From positions 176,875 to 240,874 of the forward strand of contig NZ_JACHGT010000015.1 of NCBI RefSeq assembly GCF_014202425.1: DNA of 64,000 nt, in the 5' to 3' direction. The DNA comes from Phytomonospora endophytica (GTDB lineage: Bacteria; Actinomycetota; Actinomycetes; Mycobacteriales; Micromonosporaceae). A program made the translations under genes and the position numbers. This document shows positions 15,487-23,308 of the stretch, one piece after another. The notes beneath the pieces are model-generated. The model was not told where the DNA came from and did not search any database. It saw nothing but the letters and a program-made list of their open reading frames with translations. Position 1 is the first letter of the stretch. Every line of letters starts with the position of its first letter.

Positions 15487-17571
15487 TTAGGACTGGCCAG
15501 GTAGTCGCTTCTGCCAGTCCGCGAGCATCTCACGGGTTGCTTCAGTGAGTTTCCCACCGGCCCCGAACACCCGCGTGCACTCCGACAGCAGGAAGCTGTA
15601 ACCGGCCACCGCTCCAGCCACGTCGCCGCTGGCCCCGCGCCAGCGCGCCAGCTGGGATCGCATGGTCAGCGTGATGCCGTGGTCAGCACCGAGGTGCCTC
15701 ACACATTCAGGCAACAGTTCCTGCAGCGCGTCGACAGCCCTCGCGTAATCGCCGTTCCGGCCGAGGAATTCTGCAAGCTGTCCTCGTATCATGAACATTC
15801 CGCGCTCACTCGGATCCAGGACGCGTGCCGCGTCTTCTACCAGTGTGCGGTATTCTCCGATCGCTCCGGGCAGGTCGCCGGCCATGCCGCGCTGATAGGC
15901 GGCCCGTTCCCGGGCGATCAAGGCACTCGGGTCATCGGATCCGTAGACCCGAGCGGCCTCGTCCGCCACGTTCCGTGAAACGCGAGCCGATCTGACCGTG
16001 TCCCCTTCCACCCCAGCCCATCGTGCTAGCTGCCCTCGAACGGCGAACGTGATGCGATGCCTGGGACCGAACACCCGGACAGCATCGTCAAGCAGTGCCT
16101 CATTGACTTCGATTGCCGCTGTCACGTCACCGAATTGGCCGAGCAGTCTGCCGTACTCGTAGCGCGCTTTGAAGGCATCGGGATGGTCGGCACCCAAGAA
16201 TCTGACGCACTCGTGGTAGATGTTCGCGACATATTCGACGGCGGCATCGGCTTGATACGCGAGACCCATGCTCTCCACAGACCGGAGGAGCACGCCATGT
16301 GCGGCGTTCCTTCTGAACAGATGAGCGCCTGCCGATTGGTGCAGCGCGCGCGCATTCGCGCGAAGCATGCCGCAGAACTCCTGGTCTCCTTCCTCCGCGG
16401 GCCACCTGGCCAGGAGCCTGTCCGCTACGGCTGTTGTCAGTTTGGCCATTCGGGTATCCGAGCAGCGCTCACGTGACATTCGTTGTACCAGGGTGTGGAC
16501 CCGCACGAGGTCGCCTTGGTGCTCAACGAGGCTGAACCGCTGCAGGTTGGCGAGCCCCTGCCGGATCGTTTCGGGACCTTGTACGTATTCGTCGAGTGCC
16601 CAGGCGGGCATGCCATTGGCGTCGAGCAGGCTCGCCGCTTCCAAGACCACGCCTGCGAGCTCGATGGGCCGGCATCGGTCGGCCGCTTCCACCGACAGGG
16701 ACCATGTCGTCGCGATGGTTCGGTCGTACTCGTCGGGGAGCGTCTGCTGGTCGGGGAACACCTCTTCCAACCTCCGCGCCCGATCGGCGAACAGGCCGCG
16801 ATAAGCCGCACAGGGGAGTACCTGGTCGAGCATGTACGCGGTGGCGTGTCCCAGCGCCAACGGCAGGTGCCCAAGGTCGGCCGCCAACCCGTCGGCTTCG
16901 GCCAGCCATCCCGGGTCCGCCCGCAATCTCATCCGCAGGTACTCAAGCGACTCCTGAGGCACAAACACTCCGACGGGGACGCGGACCCGTCCGTGGCCGT
17001 CGAGGGCCGCATCCTGCCTGCGGGTGGTCACCACCGCGCGACCGGTCGCTGTGACCGGTGGCCATAGCCGTTTCGCGTGCTGCGGATCCGCCAGATCGTC
17101 GAGCACCACGAGCCAGCGTTTCTCCCGCTGCCCGGCCAGCCAGGTCAAGAACCGTTCAGCGCCATGGGCGGGGTCCTTGTCTTCGACCCCTGTCAGATCC
17201 AGAGCCGCTCGCGCGTAGGCATCTGTGATCTGCTCCCTGCTGGCCGCCGTCACCCATACCAGCAGGTCCAGCTCGTCGTTGTCCCACAGCTGCTGAGCCA
17301 GGTACGCGGCCATCTGGGTCTTGCCTACACCACCGGTCCCGTACAAGATCTGGGTGCCGCCGCTCTCGGCGAGGCTCTGCGCCAGTTCCCGATCCGCTCC
17401 GCGTTCCAGCCGGGCCGCCGCTAACGACGGCGGTGTTCCGATTCGATGTGGCCAGGCGACCGGGGGTCTTGGCGCGGCCTGCACGTGCATCCGGTTGTGG
17501 TCGCCGACCTGGACGTATCGAGCGCCGCTGGCATCCACATACGCGCCCGGCTCCCTGTCGTGATCCGTCAT
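15487..17571 (-). CDS. NB-ARC-TPR receptor (bacterial NLR-like) with N-terminal RHIM-like motif
   Basis: 694 residues, a STAND/NLR-like ATPase. Residues 19-30 read YVQVGDHNRMHV, a match to the RHIM amyloid core (V/I-Q-V/I/L-G-x-x-N-x-M). The NB-ARC domain follows, with Walker A GTGGVGKT (78-85) and Walker B LVVLDD (154-159), then TTRRQDAAL (sensor-like), a helical region with GHLPLALGHA (the NB-ARC GLPLA motif), and TPR-type repeats from about 420 to 690 as the likely sensor. It starts 17 nt after the stop of a protein with the same motif at its C-terminus. Likely role: on sensing a trigger the receptor oligomerises and templates amyloid assembly of that partner (inference). Confidence 0.85.
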   Translation of the reverse strand: MTDHDREPGAYVDASGARYVQVGDHNRMHVQAAPRPPVAWPHRIGTPPSLAAARLERGADRELAQSLAESGGTQILYGTGGVGKTQMAAYLAQQLWDNDELDLLVWVTAASREQITDAYARAALDLTGVEDKDPAHGAERFLTWLAGQREKRWLVVLDDLADPQHAKRLWPPVTATGRAVVTTRRQDAALDGHGRVRVPVGVFVPQESLEYLRMRLRADPGWLAEADGLAADLGHLPLALGHATAYMLDQVLPCAAYRGLFADRARRLEEVFPDQQTLPDEYDRTIATTWSLSVEAADRCRPIELAGVVLEAASLLDANGMPAWALDEYVQGPETIRQGLANLQRFSLVEHQGDLVRVHTLVQRMSRERCSDTRMAKLTTAVADRLLARWPAEEGDQEFCGMLRANARALHQSAGAHLFRRNAAHGVLLRSVESMGLAYQADAAVEYVANIYHECVRFLGADHPDAFKARYEYGRLLGQFGDVTAAIEVNEALLDDAVRVFGPRHRITFAVRGQLARWAGVEGDTVRSARVSRNVADEAARVYGSDDPSALIARERAAYQRGMAGDLPGAIGEYRTLVEDAARVLDPSERGMFMIRGQLAEFLGRNGDYARAVDALQELLPECVRHLGADHGITLTMRSQLARWRGASGDVAGAVAGYSFLLSECTRVFGAGGKLTEATREMLADWQKRLPGQS

Positions 17572-17588
17572 CTTGGCCCCCCTGGGGT

Positions 17589-18080
17589 TCAGTTCGCCGG
17601 TCGTTGCTCCTGGGTCTGCTGCGCCCCGAAGTTCAGGGTCATGGTGTTGCCGTCGCCGACCTGCACGGCGTGTGCCCCCTGCAGGTTCACCTTGTACTTC
17701 GCCGCGGCGACCTCGTAGCGCCCGGCCTTCGTCCCGTCCGGATCCAGTATCGCCAGGAGCTTCTGTGCAGCTTCCACCGTCTCCTCGTCAACGTCTCCGC
17801 CCAAGGCATGGCCGATCCTGGTCGCCCAAACCCCAGGTTCGATTTCATCGGTGTCAAGGTCCTCCGGTTTTCCGTGCCGGGTCAAGACCTTGCGCACCGC
17901 GCCCTTCAGCCCCGCATACGCGTCCATCCAGACCGCCTTCGCAACCTCGGTGGCGCCCCCGCTGACACCACCGACCGCTCCGGCGATGAGCGCCGCCTGG
18001 ACAACTTCAGCCGCATTCAAGGACCCCGCCTCGCTCCCGATCGAAGAGTTCGGAACCTCAAGCATGCCGTTGGTGAGCAA
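17589..18080 (-). CDS. Probable cell-death effector with C-terminal RHIM-like motif
   Basis: Up to 163 residues. The N-terminal third has a hydrophobic glycine-rich helix (residues 24-50, AALIAGAVGGVSGGATEVA) and an amphipathic helix to about 68. This resembles the Bell/HeLo-like membrane-active domains linked to bacterial amyloid motifs (family resemblance by eye). The C-terminus has HAVQVGDGNTMTLNF (137-151), matching the RHIM-like motif in the adjacent NB-ARC protein at 8 of 12 positions, including all core positions. No good ribosome site precedes the first ATG. ATG 18065 or a TTG at 18020 behind GAGGCGGGG could be the true start. It is the first gene of the two-gene unit. Confidence 0.72.
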   Translation of the reverse strand: MLTNGMLEVPNSSIGSEAGSLNAAEVVQAALIAGAVGGVSGGATEVAKAVWMDAYAGLKGAVRKVLTRHGKPEDLDTDEIEPGVWATRIGHALGGDVDEETVEAAQKLLAILDPDGTKAGRYEVAAAKYKVNLQGAHAVQVGDGNTMTLNFGAQQTQEQRPAN

Positions 18081-18419
18081 CCAGTGGCTACCGTCGGAAA
18101 TCAGAGGTTGTCGTTGATGTCACCCGACTGTCCAACCAGTCTTGTGTCCGATGATCAGTCCTAAAGAGTCCCGCATCAAGTGAGCTCGTCGAGCTGACGT
18201 TTCAGGAGTTCGTCCAGGACGAGTGCTTGGCGCGTGTTTAGGGCGGCTCGTCATAGGGAGCGTGCGAAATTGCCTGCTCGATCACGCGAACGGCAGCCGG
18301 CGGATCGCTGTTCCTCGATCCAGAGGGCCTTGGTGAAGACTCCAGCTGCGCTTTCGGCGACCCGTTCCAGCGCTTCGGCTGGTGGGCTTGGGCCGGAGGG
18401 CGTCGGGGATGCTGTCGGC

Positions 18420-18715
18420 GCTGGCCTCGTCCGCAGCCTCGAACTCGCCGACGACATCACGCCGGAGCTCCTCCGCGAGATCCAGGCCCGACGGGCAACA
18501 CTCCAAGTCGAACGCGCCGCGACTGAGGCGAGGCTCGACGCTCTGCGAGCGGGCGCAGGTCCCGAGCCGCAGATTCCCGCGCTGCCCGACCTGCTCCCTC
18601 AAGGCTCGATCGCGCTCGACCAGATGCCCGAGGAACTCGCCCGTCGCGCTTCCGCCTCGAAGTGCACTTCAGAGCTGATTCGCAGCACCAGCGGCTACAC
18701 GGGGACCCGGCAAGC
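18420..18715 (+). pseudogene. C-terminal remnant of a large serine recombinase
   Basis: The frame reads ELLREIQARRATLQVERAAT, ARLDALRAGA, then DLLPQGSIALDQMPEELARR. This is the coiled-coil plus linker found near the C-terminus of large serine integrases. Near 18,645 the match moves to another frame, which continues RFRLEVHFRADSQHQRLHGD, like the family segment following that linker. No catalytic domain exists upstream. It appears to be a decayed end of an older element near the same tRNA locus. Confidence 0.55.
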
Positions 18716-18750
18716 AAAAACGGCGGAGGCTCGAAAGTCCTGCCGCCGTT
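18716..18750 (-). terminator. Original terminator of tRNA-Arg, displaced by the element
   Basis: An inverted repeat AACGGCGG (18719-18726) and CCGCCGTT (18743-18750), with a TTTTT tract on the minus strand at 18716-18720. It lies just beyond the left tRNA 3'-end fragment, where the terminator of a leftward tRNA-Arg would be if the element were absent. Confidence 0.65.
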
Positions 18751-18762
18751 CCCATCTGAGTC

Positions 18763-18805
18763 GTGCCCCCGGCAGGATTCGAACCTGCGCACACGCCTCC
18801 GGAGG
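18763..18805. repeat. Left attachment site (tRNA-Arg 3'-end copy)
   Basis: 43 bp identical to 35152-35194, starting GTGCCCCCGG and ending CCTCCGGAGG. It carries the 3' half of tRNA-Arg from the anticodon loop to the acceptor end, but lacks the 5' half, so it is not a functional tRNA. After it the sequence diverges from the intact gene. Confidence 0.93.
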
Positions 18806-19339
18806 CAGCAAGATCGAGGGCCTCTGAGCTGGCCTTATGCTCATTTGAAGGTCGCTGCGGACAGGGACCGGACCTACAGGCCGTGTGATGCTGAGATGTG
18901 AGGACCAGACGTGCTCGCGACGCCTCGCGCACGCTGTCGTCAGTCGTCAGGAGGGCGGATTTACAGTCACCCCCGGAAACCGCCTCTGACCAGGCATTCC
19001 ACATGGGCTAACGGCAACTTCTGAGCGCATTCGGGGTAGGCGGGTTCGGCTGGAACAGGGCGGGGGTTCGATTCGCCCGTGAGCGTTCCGGGCCTACTTT
19101 GGGTGTACCCGTCAACGCTTTTAGGCGCTCTACGGCGCTCTCAGACCCCGTCCTATTTGGTCTCCAGCGGGTGCACGCCCCGAGGCTCCCCGGAGTGCTC
19201 CGCTGGCGCGCCCGTGGCTGAGAAGCGCTCTCAGAGCCCGCAGCGATACCCGTAGAACCTCTCCCCCACCCTGTTCCAGCCAGTTCCCACCGAGCTTCCA
19301 GCCCGCTAGCCTGGACTGAGCTTGCCAATGGAGGGGAAC
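18806..19339. other. Element left-end non-coding region
   Basis: No convincing gene in about 530 nt. It contains an 11-bp direct repeat GCGCTCTCAGA at 19135 and 19225. It also has short tRNA-like pieces: CTGTAAATCCGCC on the minus strand near 18955, as in a tRNA-Tyr anticodon arm, and GGGTTCGATTCGCCC near 19070, as in a T-arm. These could be remnants or chance. Integration-host or excisionase sites would be expected here. Confidence 0.35.
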
Positions 19340-19669
19340 ATGGGCGCTCGCTGGAATCGAGTTCAAGACGGAGCCGACTACGCGTTCGGCGCGCGACACT
19401 ACCGCGCGGTCTACGGCTTACGAGCCGCCGGCGCGCTCGCACGCGGAACCTGGTGGCTCACGAAGCGCGTTTTGCTACCCCTGGCCGTCGTCGCTGGTGT
19501 CGTCGCGCTCGTGTGGTTCGTCGGCGGAGCGAGTTGGCGTTTTGCGGTCGAACACAATCTTCTCCGCATCGCGCTGATCGCCGTTGGTGCGTTTACTGGA
19601 CTTGCCTGCCTGCGCTGGCTCTTTCGTCGACGTGGGCCGCTTCGAAAAATGATCCGCCGGAATTTCTAG
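19340..19669 (+). CDS. Small membrane protein, two helices
   Basis: 109 residues from the ATG at 19340, chosen because GGAGGGG lies 5 nt upstream; an in-frame TTG at 19322 lacks such a site. Two hydrophobic segments (about 42-62 and 72-91) are joined by a short loop, with a strongly basic C-terminus (RRRGPLRKMIRRNF). It begins an element gene group on its own, convergent with the RloB-like gene. Function unknown. Confidence 0.65.
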   Translation: MGARWNRVQDGADYAFGARHYRAVYGLRAAGALARGTWWLTKRVLLPLAVVAGVVALVWFVGGASWRFAVEHNLLRIALIAVGAFTGLACLRWLFRRRGPLRKMIRRNF

Positions 19670-19711
19670 CACCAGAGTCCGCATAGACAACCTTAGTCAG
19701 CGTAAGGAACA

Positions 19712-20350
19712 TTAACCACCTTTGCCTAAGGCGCCGCGCTCAAGCGCGGCGATTAGCTTGCCCATGCCTGACGAAGGGTTGTCGTCTGGAAAACTCGTCC
19801 CGGCCGATCGATGCCGTTTGGTCAGGTCCTTTGCCCGCCTAAAAGCTTCGTGCCGGAGTGGAATGTACTTCGTAGCATCAATTCTCTTCCCGGTGCGGCC
19901 ATCGAGACCGCAGCTCCTGCGACGCGCTGTCGCGTTGTCCATAAACGCAGTCTGATCAGCAAAATGCAAGATCAGCCAGATTTCAAAACAGGGGTTGGAG
20001 ATTGCGAGGTTGATATCGTTGCACTCTGCGAGACGAATAGCTTTATCAAGGTTGGGATGATTGTCCGGCCATTCCACGTCAAAAACACACCAGCACTCAT
20101 CCACCTCCTTGTCGCTCTTCCTCTCTATGGCTTCCTTAACGAGTGTTAGCGGTACGCCGTTTTCGGGCGCTATTTCGATCTTTATGGAAGTACTTCGTCG
20201 AATTTCGGGAAGCCTCTTTAGTTCATTGATGTAGTCCGGCTCGGAGGCTTCTCCCTCGCAAAAGATGACCACGGTCTTGAGTTCTGGCCGACTTCCAGCT
20301 TTGCGGGTTAGATCCTTTGCTCGAGTTCTTCTCGCCACCGATCTAGCCAA
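19712..20350 (-). CDS. RloB-like protein (AbiLii-type), defence effector
   Basis: 212 residues. The RloB pattern is clear: a basic N-terminus, TVVIFCEGEASEPDYINELK (Toprim-like first acidic motif), DECWCVFDVEWPDN (second acidic motif), then NLAISNPCFEIWLILHF and a C-terminal helical part. RloB proteins pair with AAA ATPases (RloA, AbiLi) in abortive-infection-type systems, where the Toprim-like domain is the presumed nuclease. The start overlaps the ATPase stop by 8 nt. GC content is visibly lower than in flanking genes, marking the pair as acquired cargo. Confidence 0.85.
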   Translation of the reverse strand: MARSVARRTRAKDLTRKAGSRPELKTVVIFCEGEASEPDYINELKRLPEIRRSTSIKIEIAPENGVPLTLVKEAIERKSDKEVDECWCVFDVEWPDNHPNLDKAIRLAECNDINLAISNPCFEIWLILHFADQTAFMDNATARRRSCGLDGRTGKRIDATKYIPLRHEAFRRAKDLTKRHRSAGTSFPDDNPSSGMGKLIAALERGALGKGG

Positions 20351-21614
20351 TCAATCGAAGAGCTCGGAGGAGATCTGTACGGTCAACATCCGGAAGTGCG
20401 CCGAACCTTCCATGGAGATAGGCGCTTTCGAGATTAGCTGACCTTCGGACCCGTTCACCAGCAAAGTCTGCCAGTGCGCCAAGCCTTGTGGCACCCTTCT
20501 CAGTCTTCTCTGTGAGCCATACCTCATCTCGATTCAGGTCATTTAGAAGGCTCGTATCGTGTGAGGTGAAAATGAGCTGGGCACCGTTTGGGTTGGTGTC
20601 AGAACGCTGAAACAGACGTATCAGCTCGGCCGACAATGTCGGGTGCAAACTGGCGTCTAGCTCATCGAAAAGCAGCACGCTCCCATGCCGAAGCGCACTC
20701 AATACAGGCCCAATAAGGCGGTACCAAGTGCGGGTACCTTCAGATTCTTGAGAAAAGTCGAGCGGGGCTGAACCCTCGCCTGTTCGATGCATTAGCCTGA
20801 CTGTGCGACGTACACGCGAATTGGCCCCCAGTGAGGCGATCTCTTCCTGCTCAACTAGCACATCGGAAATTCCGAAGTCGGCCAGCTGGAGCATCGCAAG
20901 TGCCTGATTTCGATCTGCCTGAACCTGATCACGTTCGTCGTCATCAAAGAGTGTTGGCTGAAGGTTATCGCGATCATCGTCGAACCATTGAATTGTCGAA
21001 CTCATGAAAGGATTGAGTACGGGACGCCTTGATCGCGGAAGCCCAAGCGATTGAACAGACATGAGATCGTACGCAAATTCGGTAACGAGCGGCTCTGGAA
21101 AGCGTCGTGCAATCGAGAGCACTAGGGCTCGTTCGGTGAGTAGCTCTCGGGTGCCTGAAAGCCCGCCGAGACCTCTTTGGAACTTGAGCCCAGATTCGTC
21201 ACGTTCAAAGATTCGGCGCCGCTTCTTTTCTGGATAATGGAATAGCCCCTCGTAATGAATCGAATCAGAATCAAGCTCGACAACATATTCAAAGCGGATG
21301 CCGTGAATTACGGACTCAACAGTGAAGGTGGAGGCCATTGATTCGGATCCATTGAGTGCGAAGTGCTCGACAGGAATTCCATCATCCCAAAATCGGAGGG
21401 AATCGAAAACGGCGCGACTGATCCACGTTAGGGCTGCAAGGACATTGGTCTTCCCTGATGCATTCGGGCCAAAAATTGCCGCCACTGACAGGAGGCTTTG
21501 TCCCATGTTAGGAACAGGCCAGACGCCGTCGCGATCCTCGTCGATCGCCACCATCGATAGTTCGACCGGGTCGAGTATCGAACGGAAGTTCGCCGCTTCA
21601 AACCTGATCAGCAT
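20343..21614 (-). CDS. AAA ATPase, RloA/AbiLi-like, OLD-type defence ATPase
   Basis: 423 residues from the ATG at 21614, with GGAAGGG 8 nt upstream. Features in order: MLIRFEAANFRSI (ABC-like AAA N-terminal strand), Walker A GPNASGKT (49-56), the signature-like FSQESEGTRTWYRL, Walker B LLFDELDASLHP and the switch SHDTSLL. This is the AAA_15/21 type seen in RloA, AbiLi and related phage-defence ATPases. It is the first gene of a two-gene unit with the RloB-like effector; on infection it presumably releases or activates that partner. Codon use is clearly less GC-biased than in the surrounding element genes. Confidence 0.87.
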   Translation of the reverse strand: MLIRFEAANFRSILDPVELSMVAIDEDRDGVWPVPNMGQSLLSVAAIFGPNASGKTNVLAALTWISRAVFDSLRFWDDGIPVEHFALNGSESMASTFTVESVIHGIRFEYVVELDSDSIHYEGLFHYPEKKRRRIFERDESGLKFQRGLGGLSGTRELLTERALVLSIARRFPEPLVTEFAYDLMSVQSLGLPRSRRPVLNPFMSSTIQWFDDDRDNLQPTLFDDDERDQVQADRNQALAMLQLADFGISDVLVEQEEIASLGANSRVRRTVRLMHRTGEGSAPLDFSQESEGTRTWYRLIGPVLSALRHGSVLLFDELDASLHPTLSAELIRLFQRSDTNPNGAQLIFTSHDTSLLNDLNRDEVWLTEKTEKGATRLGALADFAGERVRRSANLESAYLHGRFGALPDVDRTDLLRALRLIG

Positions 21615-21769
21615 GGTTGGAGCCCTTCCTGCCGTCTGAGCTGCAAGCATAGCGTCATTTTCGTCCTAGATCTACGAAGATGGACCCTTACCGGCAGCCT
21701 GCACTGCGGACTGGATCCAGAGCAACTTGTAGATGCTATGACCCGAGCAAGGCGCAACAGGCGTGCGCT

Positions 21770-21874
21770 TGTCCCTCTGCTGTCCCTCTGGAACGCGAGC
21801 GTTTCAGCCGGTCAGGACCACCAGCGGGACAGCGGGACAAGAGGGACAAGGGGGCGCCTTGGGGCTGTCCCTCT
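21770..21874. repeat. Iteron-like array of TGTCCCTCT, copies on both strands
   Basis: TGTCCCTCT occurs at 21770-21778, 21781-21789 and 21866-21874. Its reverse complement AGAGGGACA is at 21840-21848, with two partial copies GCGGGACA just before. The roughly 400-nt gap 21615-22016 holds no gene; this array is its main content. A matching array lies at 33095-33205, so it is likely a binding region for an element-encoded replication or transfer protein (inference). Confidence 0.6.
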
Positions 21875-22016
21875 GTCGCTGACATGTCTCGACCTACGCT
21901 GTCCGATCACCGCCCCGTACCGATACGAGGTATCGCAACTAAGGTGGGCATCGAGCGCCAAGCCGGGTTGGCCAACTTGGCTTGGCGTCCCCGATCACCT
22001 CGACAGGGAGCGCGTG

Positions 22017-22298
22017 ATGACGGACGAGCAGGCTGGTAGTTCACCAGACCCGGGCGCCGAGTGGTGGACCACCACAGAGGTAGCCGCCTACCTGCACGTC
22101 CACATCTCAACGGTGAGTGGATACCGCCGCCGCGAGCAGATGCCGGCGCCTGACCAGACCATTGGCCGCACGCACGTCTGGCAGCCCAACCGCATCATCG
22201 AGTGGCACGAAAAACGCCCACGCCCCGGCACGGGTGGCCGCCCCACCCACAAGCCCAAGGACGCCAGTGACGGCGAGACCGCGGAGGCCACCTCGTGA
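22017..22298 (+). CDS. AlpA/MerR-like helix-turn-helix protein
   Basis: 93 residues from ATG 22017 with AGGGAG upstream. The core WWTTTEVAAYLHVHISTVSG, then YRRREQMPAPDQTIGRTHVW, is the winged HTH of small DNA-binding/excisionase-like proteins. The C-terminal 30 residues are low-complexity and charged. Its stop overlaps the epimerase start by 4 nt (GTGA). Possibly a regulator of the adjacent iteron region or of the downstream gene. Confidence 0.75.
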   Translation: MTDEQAGSSPDPGAEWWTTTEVAAYLHVHISTVSGYRRREQMPAPDQTIGRTHVWQPNRIIEWHEKRPRPGTGGRPTHKPKDASDGETAEATS

Positions 22299-23308
22299 AG
22301 CTCCTTGTCCTGGGTGGCACGGCCTTCGTCGGCCGCAGCATCGTTGAGGCCGCCCTCGCCGCTGGCCACGAGGTCACCACCTTCAACCGCGGCCGGTCTG
22401 GCGCCGATATCCCTGGCGTCGCAACGATTCGCGGCGACCGCACCGACCCCGAGTCCGTTGCCGCCGTGGCCCACCAGGAGTGGGACGCCGTCTTCGACAC
22501 GTCGGGCTACACGCCGCGCAACGTCCTCGCCGTCGCCCGCGCCCTCGAACCCGTGGCCGGCCGCTACGTCTTCATGTCGACGGTCAGCGTCTACGCGGAC
22601 TGGCCGGTCAAGCCGCTCACCGAAGACTCTTCCGTGCTCGAATGCCCTCCCGACGCCGGGCCGGACTTCGGCGAAGACGTCGAAGACGGCCCCACGCAGT
22701 ACGGCTACCAGAAGTCGGGCTGCGAAGAGGCCACCCGCCTGACGTTCGGCGTCGACCGCGCGACGTGCCTTCGCCCCGGCGTCGTACTTGGGCCTCACGA
22801 GTACGTCGGCCGTCTGCCTTGGTGGCTTCGCCGTGTCGCGGCAGGCGGCGACGTGGTCGCGCCCGGCGATCCCGACCGCTCGATTCAGCCGGTCGATGTC
22901 CGTGACCTCGCAGCCTTCGCGCTCCACTGCGCGACCGTCGGGCAGGGTGGCGACTTCAACGTGTCCGCGCCAATCGGGCGCGAGACCTTCGCCGACTTCC
23001 TCACCGCCTGCCGCGAGACCACCGGTAGCGATGCCCGGTTGCGTTGGGTTCCGGACGAGGTGTTGCTTCGGCACGGCGTCCGGCAGTGGTCCGAGATGCC
23101 GTTGTGGCGAACCTTCGAAGGCGTCTGGAACGTCGACAGCAGCCGAGCGCTTGCCGCTGGCCTCTCCTGCCGCCCGATTGCCGAGACCGTCGCCGGTACG
23201 TGGTCCTGGGTCAGGTCCGTCGACGAAGCACGCGAGCAACACGAGCGCGCCGCCGAGATCGGGCTTGGGGCAGCGCGCGAACGCGAGATCCTCGCGTCGC
23301 TCAGCTAG
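22295..23308 (+). CDS. NAD-dependent epimerase/dehydratase (extended SDR)
   Basis: 337 residues from a GTG overlapping the HTH gene. The nucleotide-binding GGTAFVGRSI at the N-terminus and an SDR active site with YxxxK as YGYQKSG (about residue 135) are visible; MSTVSVYAD precedes it. It resembles isoflavone-reductase-like and sugar-nucleotide-type SDRs. Genes of this type ride often on AICEs as cargo. Substrate unknown. Its 3' end overlaps the convergent regulator by 8 nt. Confidence 0.82.
   Translation: MKLLVLGGTAFVGRSIVEAALAAGHEVTTFNRGRSGADIPGVATIRGDRTDPESVAAVAHQEWDAVFDTSGYTPRNVLAVARALEPVAGRYVFMSTVSVYADWPVKPLTEDSSVLECPPDAGPDFGEDVEDGPTQYGYQKSGCEEATRLTFGVDRATCLRPGVVLGPHEYVGRLPWWLRRVAAGGDVVAPGDPDRSIQPVDVRDLAAFALHCATVGQGGDFNVSAPIGRETFADFLTACRETTGSDARLRWVPDEVLLRHGVRQWSEMPLWRTFEGVWNVDSSRALAAGLSCRPIAETVAGTWSWVRSVDEAREQHERAAEIGLGAAREREILASLS

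Noticed and set aside
18251..18460. A 69-codon minus-strand gene opposite the recombinase remnant
   Set aside because: The frame reads plausibly (LERVAESAAGVFTKALWIEE), but no start site or homology is evident and the opposite strand has recognisable recombinase sequence.
18763..18837. A possible second tRNA-Arg at the left att site
   Set aside because: Only the 3' half matches. The sequence to the right cannot form the D-arm or the acceptor 5' strand.
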